A stretch of 64,000 nucleotides of DNA from Salipiger sp. CCB-MM3 (GCF_001687105.1 NZ_CP014600.1:62001-126000); one strand, 5' to 3'; numbered from the stretch's first letter, positions 33,207 to 42,106 are shown. Made by a program: numbers and translations. Notes: a model not told the origin generated them from the sequence alone.

Positions 33207-34069
33207 GCGGCACCTCCCTTGCGGCGTCCGGTGGCCAGAAGCAGCACTATGAACATGGCGACAAAGACGAGGATCGAGGCGGCGATGGCCTTGCCGATGT
33301 CGCCCGAGCGGAAAAAGGCCACATAGACGTAGATCGCCAGCGAGGTGGTGCTGCCGCCGGGGCCGGTGCCGACCAGCGTCCAGACGTTGTCGAAGATGCG
33401 AAAGCCGTCGATGAAGCGGATGAAGAGCGCCACCGCCACCGTCGGCATCATCAGCGGCAGCTTGATCCGGGTGAGGATGCGCCACGGCGGGGTGCCGTCC
33501 ACCGCGGCGGCTTCGGTCAGGTCCTCGGGGATCGACTCATAGGCCATGTGGAACAGCAGCAGCGCGAAGGGGGTCCACTGCAGCGTCTCGATCACGCTGA
33601 TCGTGGTGAAGGCATTCTTGGCGGTCAGAAAGCCGACCGACAGACCGAACTGGTTGTAAAGGAAATTGGGCAGCGGGCCGATGAACTCGTGCAGGACCAG
33701 CCGGTACATCAGACCCATCATTGCAGGGGCGATGACCATCGGCAGGATCAAGAAGGCCAGCAGCCACGGACGGGCGCGCAGCAGCGGCGAAAGATGGACG
33801 GCAAGAAACAGCCCCAGCGCGCATTCCGCCACTGCGGTGATCACGGCAAAGCGCAGCGAGAACCAGCTGGCGCGCCAGAAGGCGGGATCGGCGAGAACCT
33901 CGGCGAAGTTCGACAGACCGCTGAAGCTGGGCGCGCGGATGGTCTCGAAGCTGACGTCCGAGAGCGCGTAGACGATATCGAGCACGGTTGGAAAGCCGAG
34001 CATGACCAGCAGAAAAAAGACCAGCGGTCCGGTCAGAAGCGCGGTGTCCCTGCGCGGCAGCGATTGCAT
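33203..34069 (-). CDS. Carbohydrate ABC transporter permease (MalF-like)
   Basis: 288 residues with six hydrophobic segments. The EAA loop reads EDLTEAAAVDGTPPWRILTRIKLPLMMP. The N-terminus is short, as in most CUT1 MalF homologues outside enterics. It is separated from the binding-protein gene by 79 bases containing a strong stem-loop and overlaps the next permease by four bases. It forms the amino-sugar channel with the MalG-like partner. Confidence 0.92.
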   Translation of the reverse strand: MQSLPRRDTALLTGPLVFFLLVMLGFPTVLDIVYALSDVSFETIRAPSFSGLSNFAEVLADPAFWRASWFSLRFAVITAVAECALGLFLAVHLSPLLRARPWLLAFLILPMVIAPAMMGLMYRLVLHEFIGPLPNFLYNQFGLSVGFLTAKNAFTTISVIETLQWTPFALLLFHMAYESIPEDLTEAAAVDGTPPWRILTRIKLPLMMPTVAVALFIRFIDGFRIFDNVWTLVGTGPGGSTTSLAIYVYVAFFRSGDIGKAIAASILVFVAMFIVLLLATGRRKGGAA

Positions 34070-34108
34070 GGGTGGGTCCTCGGAACTTCGGGGTGTTCAG
34101 GGCAGGGG

Positions 34109-34140
34109 GCCGGGCGCGCAGAGCGAAGCGCGCGCCCGGC
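34109..34140 (-). terminator. Intercistronic stem-loop after the amino-sugar binding protein
   Basis: GCCGGGCGCGC and GCGCGCCCGGC form an 11-bp perfect stem with a ten-base loop, just after the binding-protein stop on the leftward message. No U-tract follows. It resembles the structures at 7969-7995 and 52771-52797. Confidence 0.65.
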
Positions 34141-34148
34141 GGTCTGGT

Positions 34149-35465
34149 TTACTCGGAGAGCAGATCTTCCATACCGGTGGCGGTCTGTTCGAGCGCCTCG
34201 TCGAGCGACAGCGTGCCGCCCCAGTAGCCGGTGAATTTCTCCGCCTGCAGCGCGTAGATCGACAGCGCGTTGGCCGAGGTCGCGCCGTTCATCACGTAGC
34301 CGTAGTTCGAGGCGAACTCACCCAGCGGCACGAGGTCGGGACGTTCGTCGGCCACGGCGTCGATCGCCGCACCGGCAAGGCCCGGCGCACCGCCTGCCTT
34401 GGCGTAGTCGACAGCGGCCTCCTGCGACGACAGCCACGCGAGGAAGGCCTTGGCGCCTTCGGGGTTCTGCGCGTTGGCGTTGAGCCCCAGCCCGAGGCCG
34501 TGAATGTGGGTGAAGCGGCCTTCGGGTCCGGTCGGCGGAGCAACGGTTTTGGTCGTCTCGGCGGTGGCCGGCGCGCTTTCGGGGTCGGTCAGCTCACCCG
34601 CCGCGCCGTTCCACTGCAGCATCATCGCCACCTGCCCGGACGTGAAGGCGGCATTGGCTTCGGGGAACTCGTAGGACAGCGAGTCCGTCGGCGTGGCGCC
34701 AGCGTCGTAGAGCATCTTGTACATCTCGAGGCCGGTCCGATACGCCTCGCTGTCGACGGTGACGGTGCCGTCGGCATCCATCCAGTCGGCGCCATAGGCG
34801 CGCGGCAGGGATTGGAAGACCATCATGTTGAACAGCAGGTTTTTCATCTGCAGCACCGTGCCGTAGCGCACCGGGCTGTCCGAGTTCACCGCCCGCGAGA
34901 AGTAGAGCGCGGTGGCTGCGAAATCTTCCCATGTCCAGTCGTCGGGCATCTTGGGCTCGAGCGCCTCGCCGAGGTATTCCTCGGAAATCTCGGCGTATTT
35001 GGCTTTGGCGTCCGCATCGGACATCAGCGCGTCGATCAGGTCTTCGCGGTAATAAAGGAAGTGCAGCGACAGGTCGGTGGGCACGCCGTATTGCTTGCCC
35101 TCATACTGCATCGTGCCCAGAACGCTGTCGCCGAAGGTCTCGGCGGCATCATCGGCAAGCTCGATCGGCTCCATATAGGGCGCGTAGCGACCGATGGAGT
35201 AGGTTGCCAGCAGGTTCACGTCGAAGGCGTCGGTGCCTGCGGCGAGATCGGACTGCAGCTTGTCGAAAAAGCCGTCGCGGCTGAAGAACAGCAACTCAAC
35301 CTTGTCTTCCTCGGCCACATCCGGCAGCGCGTTGTAGGTCTCGACGACGCTGCGCAATGCCTGTTCCTCGGGACCACCGGGCCAGCCAAGGACGGTGACT
35401 TCGGCCTGCGCGGCGGCGGCGGAGAGCGCTAGGCCGGCGGTTAGGATCGGGGCGGTATATTTCAT
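34149..35465 (-). CDS. Extracellular solute-binding protein of the amino-sugar ABC importer
   Basis: 438 residues, signal peptide MKYTAPILTAGLALS with cleavage at AQA|EV. The mature chain is a family 1 solute-binding protein as used by CUT1 importers: VTVLGWPGGPEEQALRSVVE, then FDVNLLATYSIGRYAPYMEP, DDWTWEDFAATALYFSR and FTSGQVAMMLQWNGAAG. The TWEDF and GQVAM elements are typical. AACAGGAGATCACAA precedes the ATG. The operon enzymes indicate GlcNAc, ManNAc or a small chitin or sialoglycan fragment as ligand. Confidence 0.93.
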   Translation of the reverse strand: MKYTAPILTAGLALSAAAAQAEVTVLGWPGGPEEQALRSVVETYNALPDVAEEDKVELLFFSRDGFFDKLQSDLAAGTDAFDVNLLATYSIGRYAPYMEPIELADDAAETFGDSVLGTMQYEGKQYGVPTDLSLHFLYYREDLIDALMSDADAKAKYAEISEEYLGEALEPKMPDDWTWEDFAATALYFSRAVNSDSPVRYGTVLQMKNLLFNMMVFQSLPRAYGADWMDADGTVTVDSEAYRTGLEMYKMLYDAGATPTDSLSYEFPEANAAFTSGQVAMMLQWNGAAGELTDPESAPATAETTKTVAPPTGPEGRFTHIHGLGLGLNANAQNPEGAKAFLAWLSSQEAAVDYAKAGGAPGLAGAAIDAVADERPDLVPLGEFASNYGYVMNGATSANALSIYALQAEKFTGYWGGTLSLDEALEQTATGMEDLLSE

Positions 35466-35502
35466 TTGTGATCTCCTGTTGGTATTTGATTTCTTTTTTA
35501 AT

Positions 35503-36357
35503 TCAGATCGTTGGTCCGGTTTGCGCCGCGATGTCGGCGGCTCCGATCACGCCTGCCTCGGCGCCGAGCCGAGCGGCCACCAGTTCAGGGCGCAGTACCG
35601 GTGCCAGCTCCGCGAGATGCGCGCAGAGGTCCGGCAGGAAGCCCTCGGAAAGGCCGATGCCGCCGCCGATCACGATGAGGTCCGGATCGAAGGTCAGCTG
35701 GATGTCGCGGCAGAGCGCGGCGACTTGCGTCAGACACTCGCGGCGCAGGCTGCCCGCCCAGTCCTCGCCACGGCGCGCGGCCTCGAACACAGCGCTGGCG
35801 TCGGAGGCATGGCCCGTCTTGGCGGCGGCCTCGGCAAGCCAGCGTCCGGCAACCCGGCTTTCCAGCCGGCTGTCCGCGCCGCCGCGGGTCTGCCCGAAGT
35901 GTCCGGCCAGCCCCGAGCGTCCGCTCAGCAGGCGCCCGCCAAAGACCGCGCCGCCACCGATGCCGGTGGAGATGGTGAGAAAGACCAGATCATGCCCGAC
36001 CCCGGCGCCGAAACGGTGCTCGGCCCATGCGGCCGCCTGCGCATCGTTCAGCGCCTGCGCTGGAACACCGAAGCGCGCCTGCGCCATCTTGGTAAGCGGC
36101 GTGCCGGGCGGAATGTCCAGCGTCGCACGATTGAGCGCAGACCAGCGGCCCTGCTTGTCGACCAGTCCGGTGACCGCGATGCCCATGCGATCAAAGCGCC
36201 CGATCCAGTCGCCACACAGTTCGTACGCGGCATCGAGCCAGGCTGTCGGTCCGCCGGCGCGGTCGGTGGCGATGCGCCGGGCCTCAAGGACATTGCCGCC
36301 TTCGACGAGCGCCGCCATCAGCTTGGTGCCACCGATATCGAGAGCAAGCAGGCTCAT
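35503..36357 (-). CDS. ROK family kinase, probable ManNAc/GlcNAc kinase (NanK/NagK-like)
   Basis: 284 residues. The phosphate-binding DIGGTK motif is at about 6-11 (LALDIGGTKLMAAL) and the second phosphate loop is STGIGGGAVFGG. The usual ROK zinc motif with cysteines (CxCGxxGCxE) is missing; in its place is AGHFGQTRGGADSRLESR, which keeps the histidine but has no cysteines. The start overlaps the nanE stop by four bases. With NanE, NagA and NagB beside it, it probably phosphorylates N-acetylmannosamine or N-acetylglucosamine at O6. Confidence 0.88.
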   Translation of the reverse strand: MSLLALDIGGTKLMAALVEGGNVLEARRIATDRAGGPTAWLDAAYELCGDWIGRFDRMGIAVTGLVDKQGRWSALNRATLDIPPGTPLTKMAQARFGVPAQALNDAQAAAWAEHRFGAGVGHDLVFLTISTGIGGGAVFGGRLLSGRSGLAGHFGQTRGGADSRLESRVAGRWLAEAAAKTGHASDASAVFEAARRGEDWAGSLRRECLTQVAALCRDIQLTFDPDLIVIGGGIGLSEGFLPDLCAHLAELAPVLRPELVAARLGAEAGVIGAADIAAQTGPTI

Positions 36358-37031
36358 GCGGCGGCCCCGGCGCCTGCGCGTTCGATCGCCGCGCTGAACC
36401 AGCCGGTCACATGTTCGAGGCGGGTCAGCGCGGACCCGACGGTCACGCAGTCGGCGCCAGCCCGCATGGCGTCTGCGGCGAGCGCCGGGCTGTTGTAGCG
36501 ACCCTCGGCGACGATGAACCCGCCAAGGGCCCGCATCTCGCGCAGCAGATCAAAGTCCGGAGCTTCGGGCACCGGCCCGCCGAGATATCCGGACAGCGTA
36601 GAGCCCAGCAGATCAAAGCCCATCGCCTTGGCACGCCGGGCATCTTCGATGCTGGAACAGTCGGCCATCGCCAGTTTGCCCCCGTCCTTGATTACCGCCA
36701 GCAGCGTTTCAAGCGGGGCCGGGCGGGGCCGTGTGGTCGCATCCACCGCGACGATATCCGCGCCTGCTTCGATCAGAGCTTCGACATCAGCGACAAGCGG
36801 GGTGATCCGCACCGGCGAGGCATCAAGGTCGCGCTTGACGATGCCGATGATCGGCGCGTCGGTCGCTCTGCGCGCGGCGCGCAGGTTGTCGATCCCCTCG
36901 ATCCGCAGCGCAGCGGCACCGCCATTCACGGCAGCCTGCGCCATTGCGGCGACGATCTCGGGCCTGTCCATCGGGCCGTCGTCGACGGGTTGGCAGGACG
37001 CGATCAAGCGGTTGCGCAGGGTTTCCAGCAT
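36354..37031 (-). CDS. nanE: N-acetylmannosamine-6-phosphate 2-epimerase NanE
   Basis: 225 residues from the ATG at 37031, preceded by AGAGG; an ATG at 37073 would place the start inside the operator-like sequence. The TIM-barrel landmarks are GGAAALRIEGIDNLRA, IIGIVKRDLDASPVRITP, ADIVAVDATTRPRP, LAMADCSSIEDA and DCVTVGSALTR. It converts ManNAc-6-phosphate to GlcNAc-6-phosphate, joining sialic-acid or ManNAc use to NagA. No sialate lyase (NanA) is present in the window, so free ManNAc, or sialate processed elsewhere, would be its source. Confidence 0.93.
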   Translation of the reverse strand: MLETLRNRLIASCQPVDDGPMDRPEIVAAMAQAAVNGGAAALRIEGIDNLRAARRATDAPIIGIVKRDLDASPVRITPLVADVEALIEAGADIVAVDATTRPRPAPLETLLAVIKDGGKLAMADCSSIEDARRAKAMGFDLLGSTLSGYLGGPVPEAPDFDLLREMRALGGFIVAEGRYNSPALAADAMRAGADCVTVGSALTRLEHVTGWFSAAIERAGAGAAA

Positions 37032-37077
37032 GGGGCCTCTCGACTCGTGGTTCGAGGAGCAGGAAACCACCACATCA

Positions 37078-37107
37078 ACTGGTACGCAAGTGGTTTTATT
37101 TTTGGTA
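37078..37107. promoter_or_regulatory. Candidate GntR/UTRA operator ahead of nanE
   Basis: ACTGGTA (37078-37084) and GGTA (37104-37107) flank AAGTGGTTTT in an AT-rich patch between the GntR and nanE genes. ACTGGTA recurs at 37893-37899 just ahead of the GntR gene. Half-sites of the TGGT/ACCA type suit UTRA-family regulators. Confidence 0.35.
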
Positions 37108-37132
37108 CTGTGTCAGCCGCGGTGTTTCTGGG

Positions 37133-37882
37133 TCAGCCGCCGATGCCGGTCACGAAGTCGTAGTATTCCGCGTGATAGCGCGTCTGGGTGAATTCGATCG
37201 CCTGACCGGTCTCGAGCAGGCATCGGCGCTCGATGATCAGCAGCGCCGCGCCGGGACGCGCCTTGAGCATCTCGGCTTCCTCCGCGGTCATCAGGCCAGC
37301 GCGAATGCGTTGCGTGCCACGCACAGGGCGCAAGCCGCGGCGTTGAAGCTCGGAGTAGAGGCTGTTGCCCTCGAAGTCGGCGGAGGGCAGAAGCGCCTGC
37401 GGGATGGCGCAATGTTCGATGGCAATGGGGCGGTTATCGGCGAGGCGGATGCGACGCAGCCGTACGACCTTTTCCTCGGGGGCCAACCCCAGCGCCATTG
37501 CCTCGGCCGGAGAGGCCCGGGTGATTTCCTTTTCAATCCAGCGCACTCCGGGCTCCATATCGCGCGAACGGATGTCTTCGCTGAAGCTTGAGAGCGCCGA
37601 GAGCTGCTTTTCGACCCGTGGCGCGACGGTGGTGCGTGCGCCATGGCGACGTTGTAGCAGGCCGCGGTCGACAAGATCGCCAATCGCACGGCGTACGGTG
37701 ACCCTCGACAGGCCGAGCCCGGTGCTGAGCGCGCGTTCGCTGGGCAGGCTCTTGCCTGCTTCGATCTCACCGCTCTCGATCGACGCGGTGATGGCACGGC
37801 CGAGCGCCGCGTGGCGCGGTTCGGAGGCATTATCCTCTCGATAATGCTCTGCGATATGCCGGGTGAGAACGTCCATGTTCAT
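37133..37882 (-). CDS. GntR family regulator with UTRA domain (NagR-like)
   Basis: 249 residues from the ATG at 37882; an ATG two codons later is equally possible. A winged helix spans about 10-80 (LGRAITASIESGEIEAGKSL, then LPSERALSTGLGLSRVTVRRAI) and a UTRA ligand-binding domain follows, with ALGLAPEEKVVRLRRIRLAD and NRPIAIEHCAIP. UTRA regulators of this type sense GlcNAc-6-phosphate or glucosamine-6-phosphate. It lies first in the amino-sugar run, 102 bases ahead of nanE, so it probably controls the operon and itself. Confidence 0.9.
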   Translation of the reverse strand: MNMDVLTRHIAEHYREDNASEPRHAALGRAITASIESGEIEAGKSLPSERALSTGLGLSRVTVRRAIGDLVDRGLLQRRHGARTTVAPRVEKQLSALSSFSEDIRSRDMEPGVRWIEKEITRASPAEAMALGLAPEEKVVRLRRIRLADNRPIAIEHCAIPQALLPSADFEGNSLYSELQRRGLRPVRGTQRIRAGLMTAEEAEMLKARPGAALLIIERRCLLETGQAIEFTQTRYHAEYYDFVTGIGG

Positions 37883-37892
37883 GTGGCCTTGC

Positions 37893-37899
37893 ACTGGTA
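37893..37899. promoter_or_regulatory. Second ACTGGTA half-site ahead of the GntR/UTRA gene
   Basis: ACTGGTA ends 11 bases upstream of the GntR start (read leftward, TACCAGT) and equals the site at 37078-37084. A TTGACC further upstream on the leftward strand could be a -35 element, with a weak CAGTAT at 17-base spacing. Confidence 0.3.
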
Positions 37900-38019
37900 T
37901 TATTCGACGCGAGTGTGGGCGCATACTGGACTAGTGGCGCGTCGAGGTCAAAGTATAGGCTCAGACTTATTGGTTTCAGGCAGTCATCCTGATCCAGCCT
38001 CCGCAAGGAGACGATTAAC

Positions 38020-38773
38020 ATGAGCAGCCTTTCTGGCTCACAGAAGTGCAGATGGAGGCCTGCGGCCCTTCTTTCCGAAGATCGGCGGCAGGCCATGCGT
38101 CGATGTGCGGCGCGTCATGATTGGAATTATCTTAATCAACCGCAATGGCTTACGGCGGCGCGACGCGTCGGCAGCTTATGGTCCCCAAAAGGCGCTCTAC
38201 AACCGCTGGAAGCGGTGGAGCAAGAGGGGTGCGTTCGCTCGAATGTTCGAGGGGCTGGCAGCGGAGGCCTCCGAAACGACGACGATCATGACGGACGCCA
38301 ACTATCTTAATGCCCACCGCACGGCGTCGAGCCTGCGGGTTATGAAGGGGCGCGGTCGACTGATCGGACGCACCAAGGATGGCATGAGCACCCAGCTGCA
38401 CGCCATCGCCGATGTCGAGTAACGGCTTTTCATGATCGCGGGCCAGATCAGCGGCTACGCCGGCGCAAGGGCGCTGCTGAGCAGCTTGCCAAAGGCACGA
38501 TGGCTCCTTGGCGACCGTGGCTATGATGCAAACTGGTTCGGAGAAGAGCTGAAAGACAAGGGATTGAGGGCTTGCATTCCGACGGGAGGGGTCGAAAGAA
38601 CCACGGTTTGATACAATCGCTGCCGCGACAAGCGACGCAGCCGCATCGAGATCATGTTCGGCAGGCTCAAGGACTGGCGCCGCGTCGCAACCCGCTACGA
38701 CCGATGCCCGAAGGTCTTCCTCTCAGCCATTGCACTCGCCGCAACCATCATCTTCTGGCTTGAAGAGCAATGA
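38020..38773 (+). pseudogene. Decayed IS5-family (IS427-type) transposase
   Basis: Conserved transposase blocks appear in order: AAYGPQKALYNRWKRWSKRG, MTDANYLNAHRTASSL, RLIGRTKDGMSTQLHA, WLLGDRGYDANWF and SRIEIMFGRLKDWRRVATRY, ending FWLEEQ. They are broken by at least one frameshift near 38030 and another before 38105, an in-frame TAA at 38420-38422 and an in-frame TGA near 38608. The catalytic DDE segments remain but no product of full length could be made. I could not define the terminal inverted repeats. Confidence 0.85.
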
Positions 38774-38880
38774 GTCTGGAACCTAGGGGGAGATCCAAGC
38801 GCGACCACGACATTGAAGTAGAGATAAGTACATTCGGGCGCGCCGCCGTTCCAAGCGTAAAGCTGAGTATTCCTGTCAGC

Positions 38881-38912
38881 AATATTTGTTGACTGATATA
38901 GTCGAAAATATT
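38881..38912. promoter_or_regulatory. AT-rich imperfect dyad ahead of the iron-type ABC operon
   Basis: AATATTT (38881-38887) is mirrored by AAATATT (38906-38912), and GACT by AGTC inside it with a one-base offset. It ends 38 bases before the binding-protein start. Its place and AT-richness suit an iron-responsive operator or a promoter core, but no consensus is matched closely. Confidence 0.4.
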
Positions 38913-38950
38913 AGGCGGGCGCAAAGTCCCTATTGCTGATTGGAGATCTT

Positions 38951-40075
38951 ATGATGCACCGCCTTGCCGGTTCCGCGGCCCTGATCGCCACGCTTTGCGC
39001 TGGTGCCGCGCTGGCCGATCCTGTGACCTTCACTGACATCGCAGGACGCGAGGTGACCGTCGACGCGCCGGTCGAGCGGATCATCCTCGGCGAGGGGCGG
39101 CAAGTGTATCTGCTGGGCATTCTCGACCGCGAGGATCCCTTCGAGCGGGTCGTCGGCTGGCGTCAGGACCTGCTGGAGGCGGATCCCGACAGCTACCACA
39201 TCTACGCTGAGAAATTCCCGCAGCTGAAGGATCTGCCCACCTTCGGCGGGTTCAAGGACGGCACCTTTGACGTTGAACAGGCCGCCGCGCTGAAACCAGA
39301 ACTGGTGCTGATGAACCTCGAGTCCAAGGCGGCGACCGAGGACGCGGGCTATGACGAGAAACTCGCCAAGCTGGGCATCTCGATTGCCTATGTCGACTTC
39401 CGCGAGGATCCGATGGCGCACAGCGTCGAATCCATGCGCATCATGGGCAAGGTCACCGGCAAGGAAGATCAGGCCGAAGAGTACATCGACTTTGTCGAGG
39501 CGCAGATGGCGCGGGTGACCGACACGCTTGCCGGTGCCGAATTCGACCGGCCCAAGGTCTTCGTCGACCGCGCGGGCGGCTATTCGGACGATTGCTGCAT
39601 GACCTTTGGTCCCGGCAACTTCGGCGAATACGTCGAAATCGCCGGTGGCATCAATATCGCAGGAGACATCCTGCCCTCGACTTTCGGCACGCTGAATCCC
39701 GAGCAGATCATCGCTGCTAACCCCGACCAGGTCATCGTTACCGGTGGCCAGTGGGACGCCTATGTGCCCGGCGGCAACTGGGTCGGCATGGGGCCTGGCT
39801 CGGACATGGACGTGGCGCGCGGCAAGCTGGAGGCGCTGACCCAGCGCACTGCGATGACCGGGATCAATGCGGTGGAGGCCGGTCAGTTTCACGCCATCTG
39901 GCACCAGTTCTACGACAATCCGTACTACTTCGTCGCCGTGCAGAAGATCGCCACCTGGCTGCATCCCGAGCTCTTTGCCGATCTCGATCCCGAAGCGACT
40001 TTGAAAGAGCTTCACACGCGGTTCCTGCCGGTGGACTACAAGCCCGGCTATTGGGTGTCGCTGAGCGATGACTGA
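38951..40075 (+). CDS. Iron/siderophore-type ABC transporter substrate-binding protein (FecB/BtuF fold)
   Basis: 374 residues from the ATG after GGAGATCTT. Signal peptide ends near ALA|DPV (about residue 22). The mature N-terminus has VTFTDIAGREVTVDAPVERI, the standard start of class III binding proteins, and AAALKPELVLMN. It binds a ferric chelate, cobalamin or a similar complex in the periplasm. YSDDCCMTFGPGNFGEY is an unusual cysteine pair near the middle. Its end overlaps the permease start by eight bases. The decayed IS element lies 177 bases upstream. Confidence 0.9.
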   Translation: MMHRLAGSAALIATLCAGAALADPVTFTDIAGREVTVDAPVERIILGEGRQVYLLGILDREDPFERVVGWRQDLLEADPDSYHIYAEKFPQLKDLPTFGGFKDGTFDVEQAAALKPELVLMNLESKAATEDAGYDEKLAKLGISIAYVDFREDPMAHSVESMRIMGKVTGKEDQAEEYIDFVEAQMARVTDTLAGAEFDRPKVFVDRAGGYSDDCCMTFGPGNFGEYVEIAGGINIAGDILPSTFGTLNPEQIIAANPDQVIVTGGQWDAYVPGGNWVGMGPGSDMDVARGKLEALTQRTAMTGINAVEAGQFHAIWHQFYDNPYYFVAVQKIATWLHPELFADLDPEATLKELHTRFLPVDYKPGYWVSLSDD

Positions 40076-41135
40076 CATTGGATCTGCAACCGGATCGAAC
40101 ACGGGGCGCGATTTCTATCGCGCCCTCGTGCTTCGCAGGCAGCTGATCCTGCTGGGCCTTGGGCTGGCGCTCTTGCTGGCCTTCTGCGCCGATCTCGCGC
40201 TCGGTCCTGCGAGCTACTCGCTGAGCGAGGTGGCCCGCACGCTGGTGATGCCGGGCACCGTGGACGAGCGGATGAAGGTCATCGTCTGGGACATCCGTAT
40301 GCCCGTGGCCCTAATGGCGCTGGTGGTTGGGGCAAGCCTGTCGATCGCCGGCACGCAGATGCAGAGCATCCTCAATAATCCGCTCGCCAGCCCCTTCACG
40401 CTGGGCATCTCGGCGGGGGCCGGCTTTGGCGCCGCGCTGGCGCTGGCCTTCGGGGTGGCGCTTTTCCCCTTTGCCGTTGATTACATCATCCCGGTCAATG
40501 CCTTCCTTATGGCGATGCTAACGGCGCTGGCGATCTATGCGCTCAGTCTGCGGCGCGGGGTGACCAGCGAGACGATCATCCTGCTGGGCATCGCGCTGGT
40601 CTTCATCTTCAACGCGCTGATGTCGCTGATCCAGTTCTTCGCAAGCCAGCAGGCGGTGGCCGCGGTGGTGTTCTGGACCATGGGTAGCCTCACCAAGGCC
40701 ACTTGGCCTAAGCTCGTTATCGCCTGCGCCGCGTTGGCGCTCTCGCTGCCGCTGCTGGCGCGGCGGGGCTGGGCACTGACCGCGATGCGGCTCGGTGACG
40801 CCAAGGCCGAGAGCATGGGCGTGCGCCCGGGCAGGGTGCGGCTGGAGGTGCTGATGATCGTCAGCCTGCTGGCGGCGATCTCGGTCTCCTTTGTTGGCAC
40901 CATCGGCTTCGTTGGTCTTGTCGGCCCGCATATCGCGCGGATGCTGGTGGGCGAGGATCAGCGCTTCCTGCTGCCCGGCGCGGCGCTTTCCGGGGCGCTG
41001 ATCCTGTCGGTGGGCTCCGTCCTGTCGAAGATGGCTATCCCGGGAACGGTGATCCCCATCGGCATCGTCACGGCGATCGTCGGCATTCCTTTCTTCCTTT
41101 ACCTCATCCTCAGCCGGAGGGGCAGCGCATGGTAA
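40068..41135 (+). CDS. FecCD-family ABC transporter permease
   Basis: 355 residues with about ten helices. ARTLVMPGTVDERMKVIVWDIRMPVALMA is replaced here by shorter checks: DIRMPVALMALVVGASLSIA, NNPLASPFTLGISAGAGFGA and GFVGLVGPHIARMLVGEDQR, the three hallmark segments of FecCD/BtuC permeases. It overlaps the binding protein by eight bases and the ATPase by seven, so the three genes form one tight operon. A single permease gene implies a homodimeric channel. Confidence 0.93.
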   Translation: MTDIGSATGSNTGRDFYRALVLRRQLILLGLGLALLLAFCADLALGPASYSLSEVARTLVMPGTVDERMKVIVWDIRMPVALMALVVGASLSIAGTQMQSILNNPLASPFTLGISAGAGFGAALALAFGVALFPFAVDYIIPVNAFLMAMLTALAIYALSLRRGVTSETIILLGIALVFIFNALMSLIQFFASQQAVAAVVFWTMGSLTKATWPKLVIACAALALSLPLLARRGWALTAMRLGDAKAESMGVRPGRVRLEVLMIVSLLAAISVSFVGTIGFVGLVGPHIARMLVGEDQRFLLPGAALSGALILSVGSVLSKMAIPGTVIPIGIVTAIVGIPFFLYLILSRRGSAW

Positions 41136-41938
41136 GCCTCGAACTGCGCGATCTGTCGGCCTGCTACGGTGGCCGTGAGGTGCTCGCGGGCATTACCACC
41201 CCAAAGCTGAACGGCGGGCAGGTGGTCTCGCTGCTGGGGCCGAACGGGGCGGGTAAATCTACGCTGTTCAAGCGCATCTTCGGTCTGCTCAAAGGTGCGG
41301 GCGAGGTTCGGATCGAGGGCGCCGAGACGCCGCGCCCTATCGCCTATATGCCGCAGGACGATGGCACGCGCCCGGCGCTCTCGGTCTACGAGGCGGTGCT
41401 GCTCTCGCGGATGCAGGGGCGGCGGCTGCAGGTCTCGACCGAAGATCACGCCGAGGTCGACCGAGTGGTCGCCCTGCTCGATATGGGGCCCCTGCGCGGA
41501 CGCTCTGTGGGTGATCTGAGCGGCGGGCAGCGGCAGATCGTCAGCGTGGCGCAGGCGCTGGTGCAGCGCCCGCAGATCGTGCTGATGGACGAGCCGACCT
41601 CGGCGCTGGACCTCTCGCGGCAGATCGGGCTGCAGACGCTGATGCGGAGCCTCGCGCGCGAGCAGGGGCTGCTGGTGATGATCGCACAGCACGATCTCGG
41701 CCACGCGCTGCGGTTCACCGACGCCTGCCTGGTGATCGCACAGGGCGGCCTTGCGGCCTGCGGGGCGACCGGCGAGGTGATCACGCCCTCGCTGTTGGGC
41801 GATATTTTCGAGGTCGAGGCGCGGGTCGAGTGCTGCTCCAAGGGTATTCCGCAGCTTATGGTTGATCGTTGCCTTACGGAAGGCGCCGAGGACGGGGTCA
41901 ACGGAGAGACACGCGCCCCGGGACTCGCGCTCTGCTGA
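41129..41938 (+). CDS. ABC transporter ATP-binding protein, iron/siderophore type (FepC-like)
   Basis: 269 residues. Walker A LLGPNGAGKSTLFKR, signature LSGGQRQIVSVAQAL, Walker B IVLMDEPTSALDLS and the H-loop IAQHDLGHAL are intact. It overlaps the permease by seven bases. The last 25 residues (after VDRCLTEG) are low in complexity and not family-like. It supplies energy for import by the 38951-40075 and 40068-41135 products. Confidence 0.93.
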   Translation: MVSLELRDLSACYGGREVLAGITTPKLNGGQVVSLLGPNGAGKSTLFKRIFGLLKGAGEVRIEGAETPRPIAYMPQDDGTRPALSVYEAVLLSRMQGRRLQVSTEDHAEVDRVVALLDMGPLRGRSVGDLSGGQRQIVSVAQALVQRPQIVLMDEPTSALDLSRQIGLQTLMRSLAREQGLLVMIAQHDLGHALRFTDACLVIAQGGLAACGATGEVITPSLLGDIFEVEARVECCSKGIPQLMVDRCLTEGAEDGVNGETRAPGLALC

Positions 41939-42106
41939 GATCTCGTCCATGAGAGCGTTGCCGCCGCGCCGCGAGAACGGCAGAAACTTCGGACAGAGGG
42001 CGCGATACGGCAGATCTTTTCACGCGATCCGTTAGATAAACGGGATGAGCGGTCCGTCCGTGAGCCACCCTGTCAGGCTGCCGGCCAGCAACGGAAAGAA
42101 GTGAGC

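Noticed and set aside
29390..37882. Sialic acid catabolism operon
   Set aside because: NanE and a ROK kinase fit, but there is no sialate lyase or sialic acid transporter type, so a general amino-sugar operon is the safer call.
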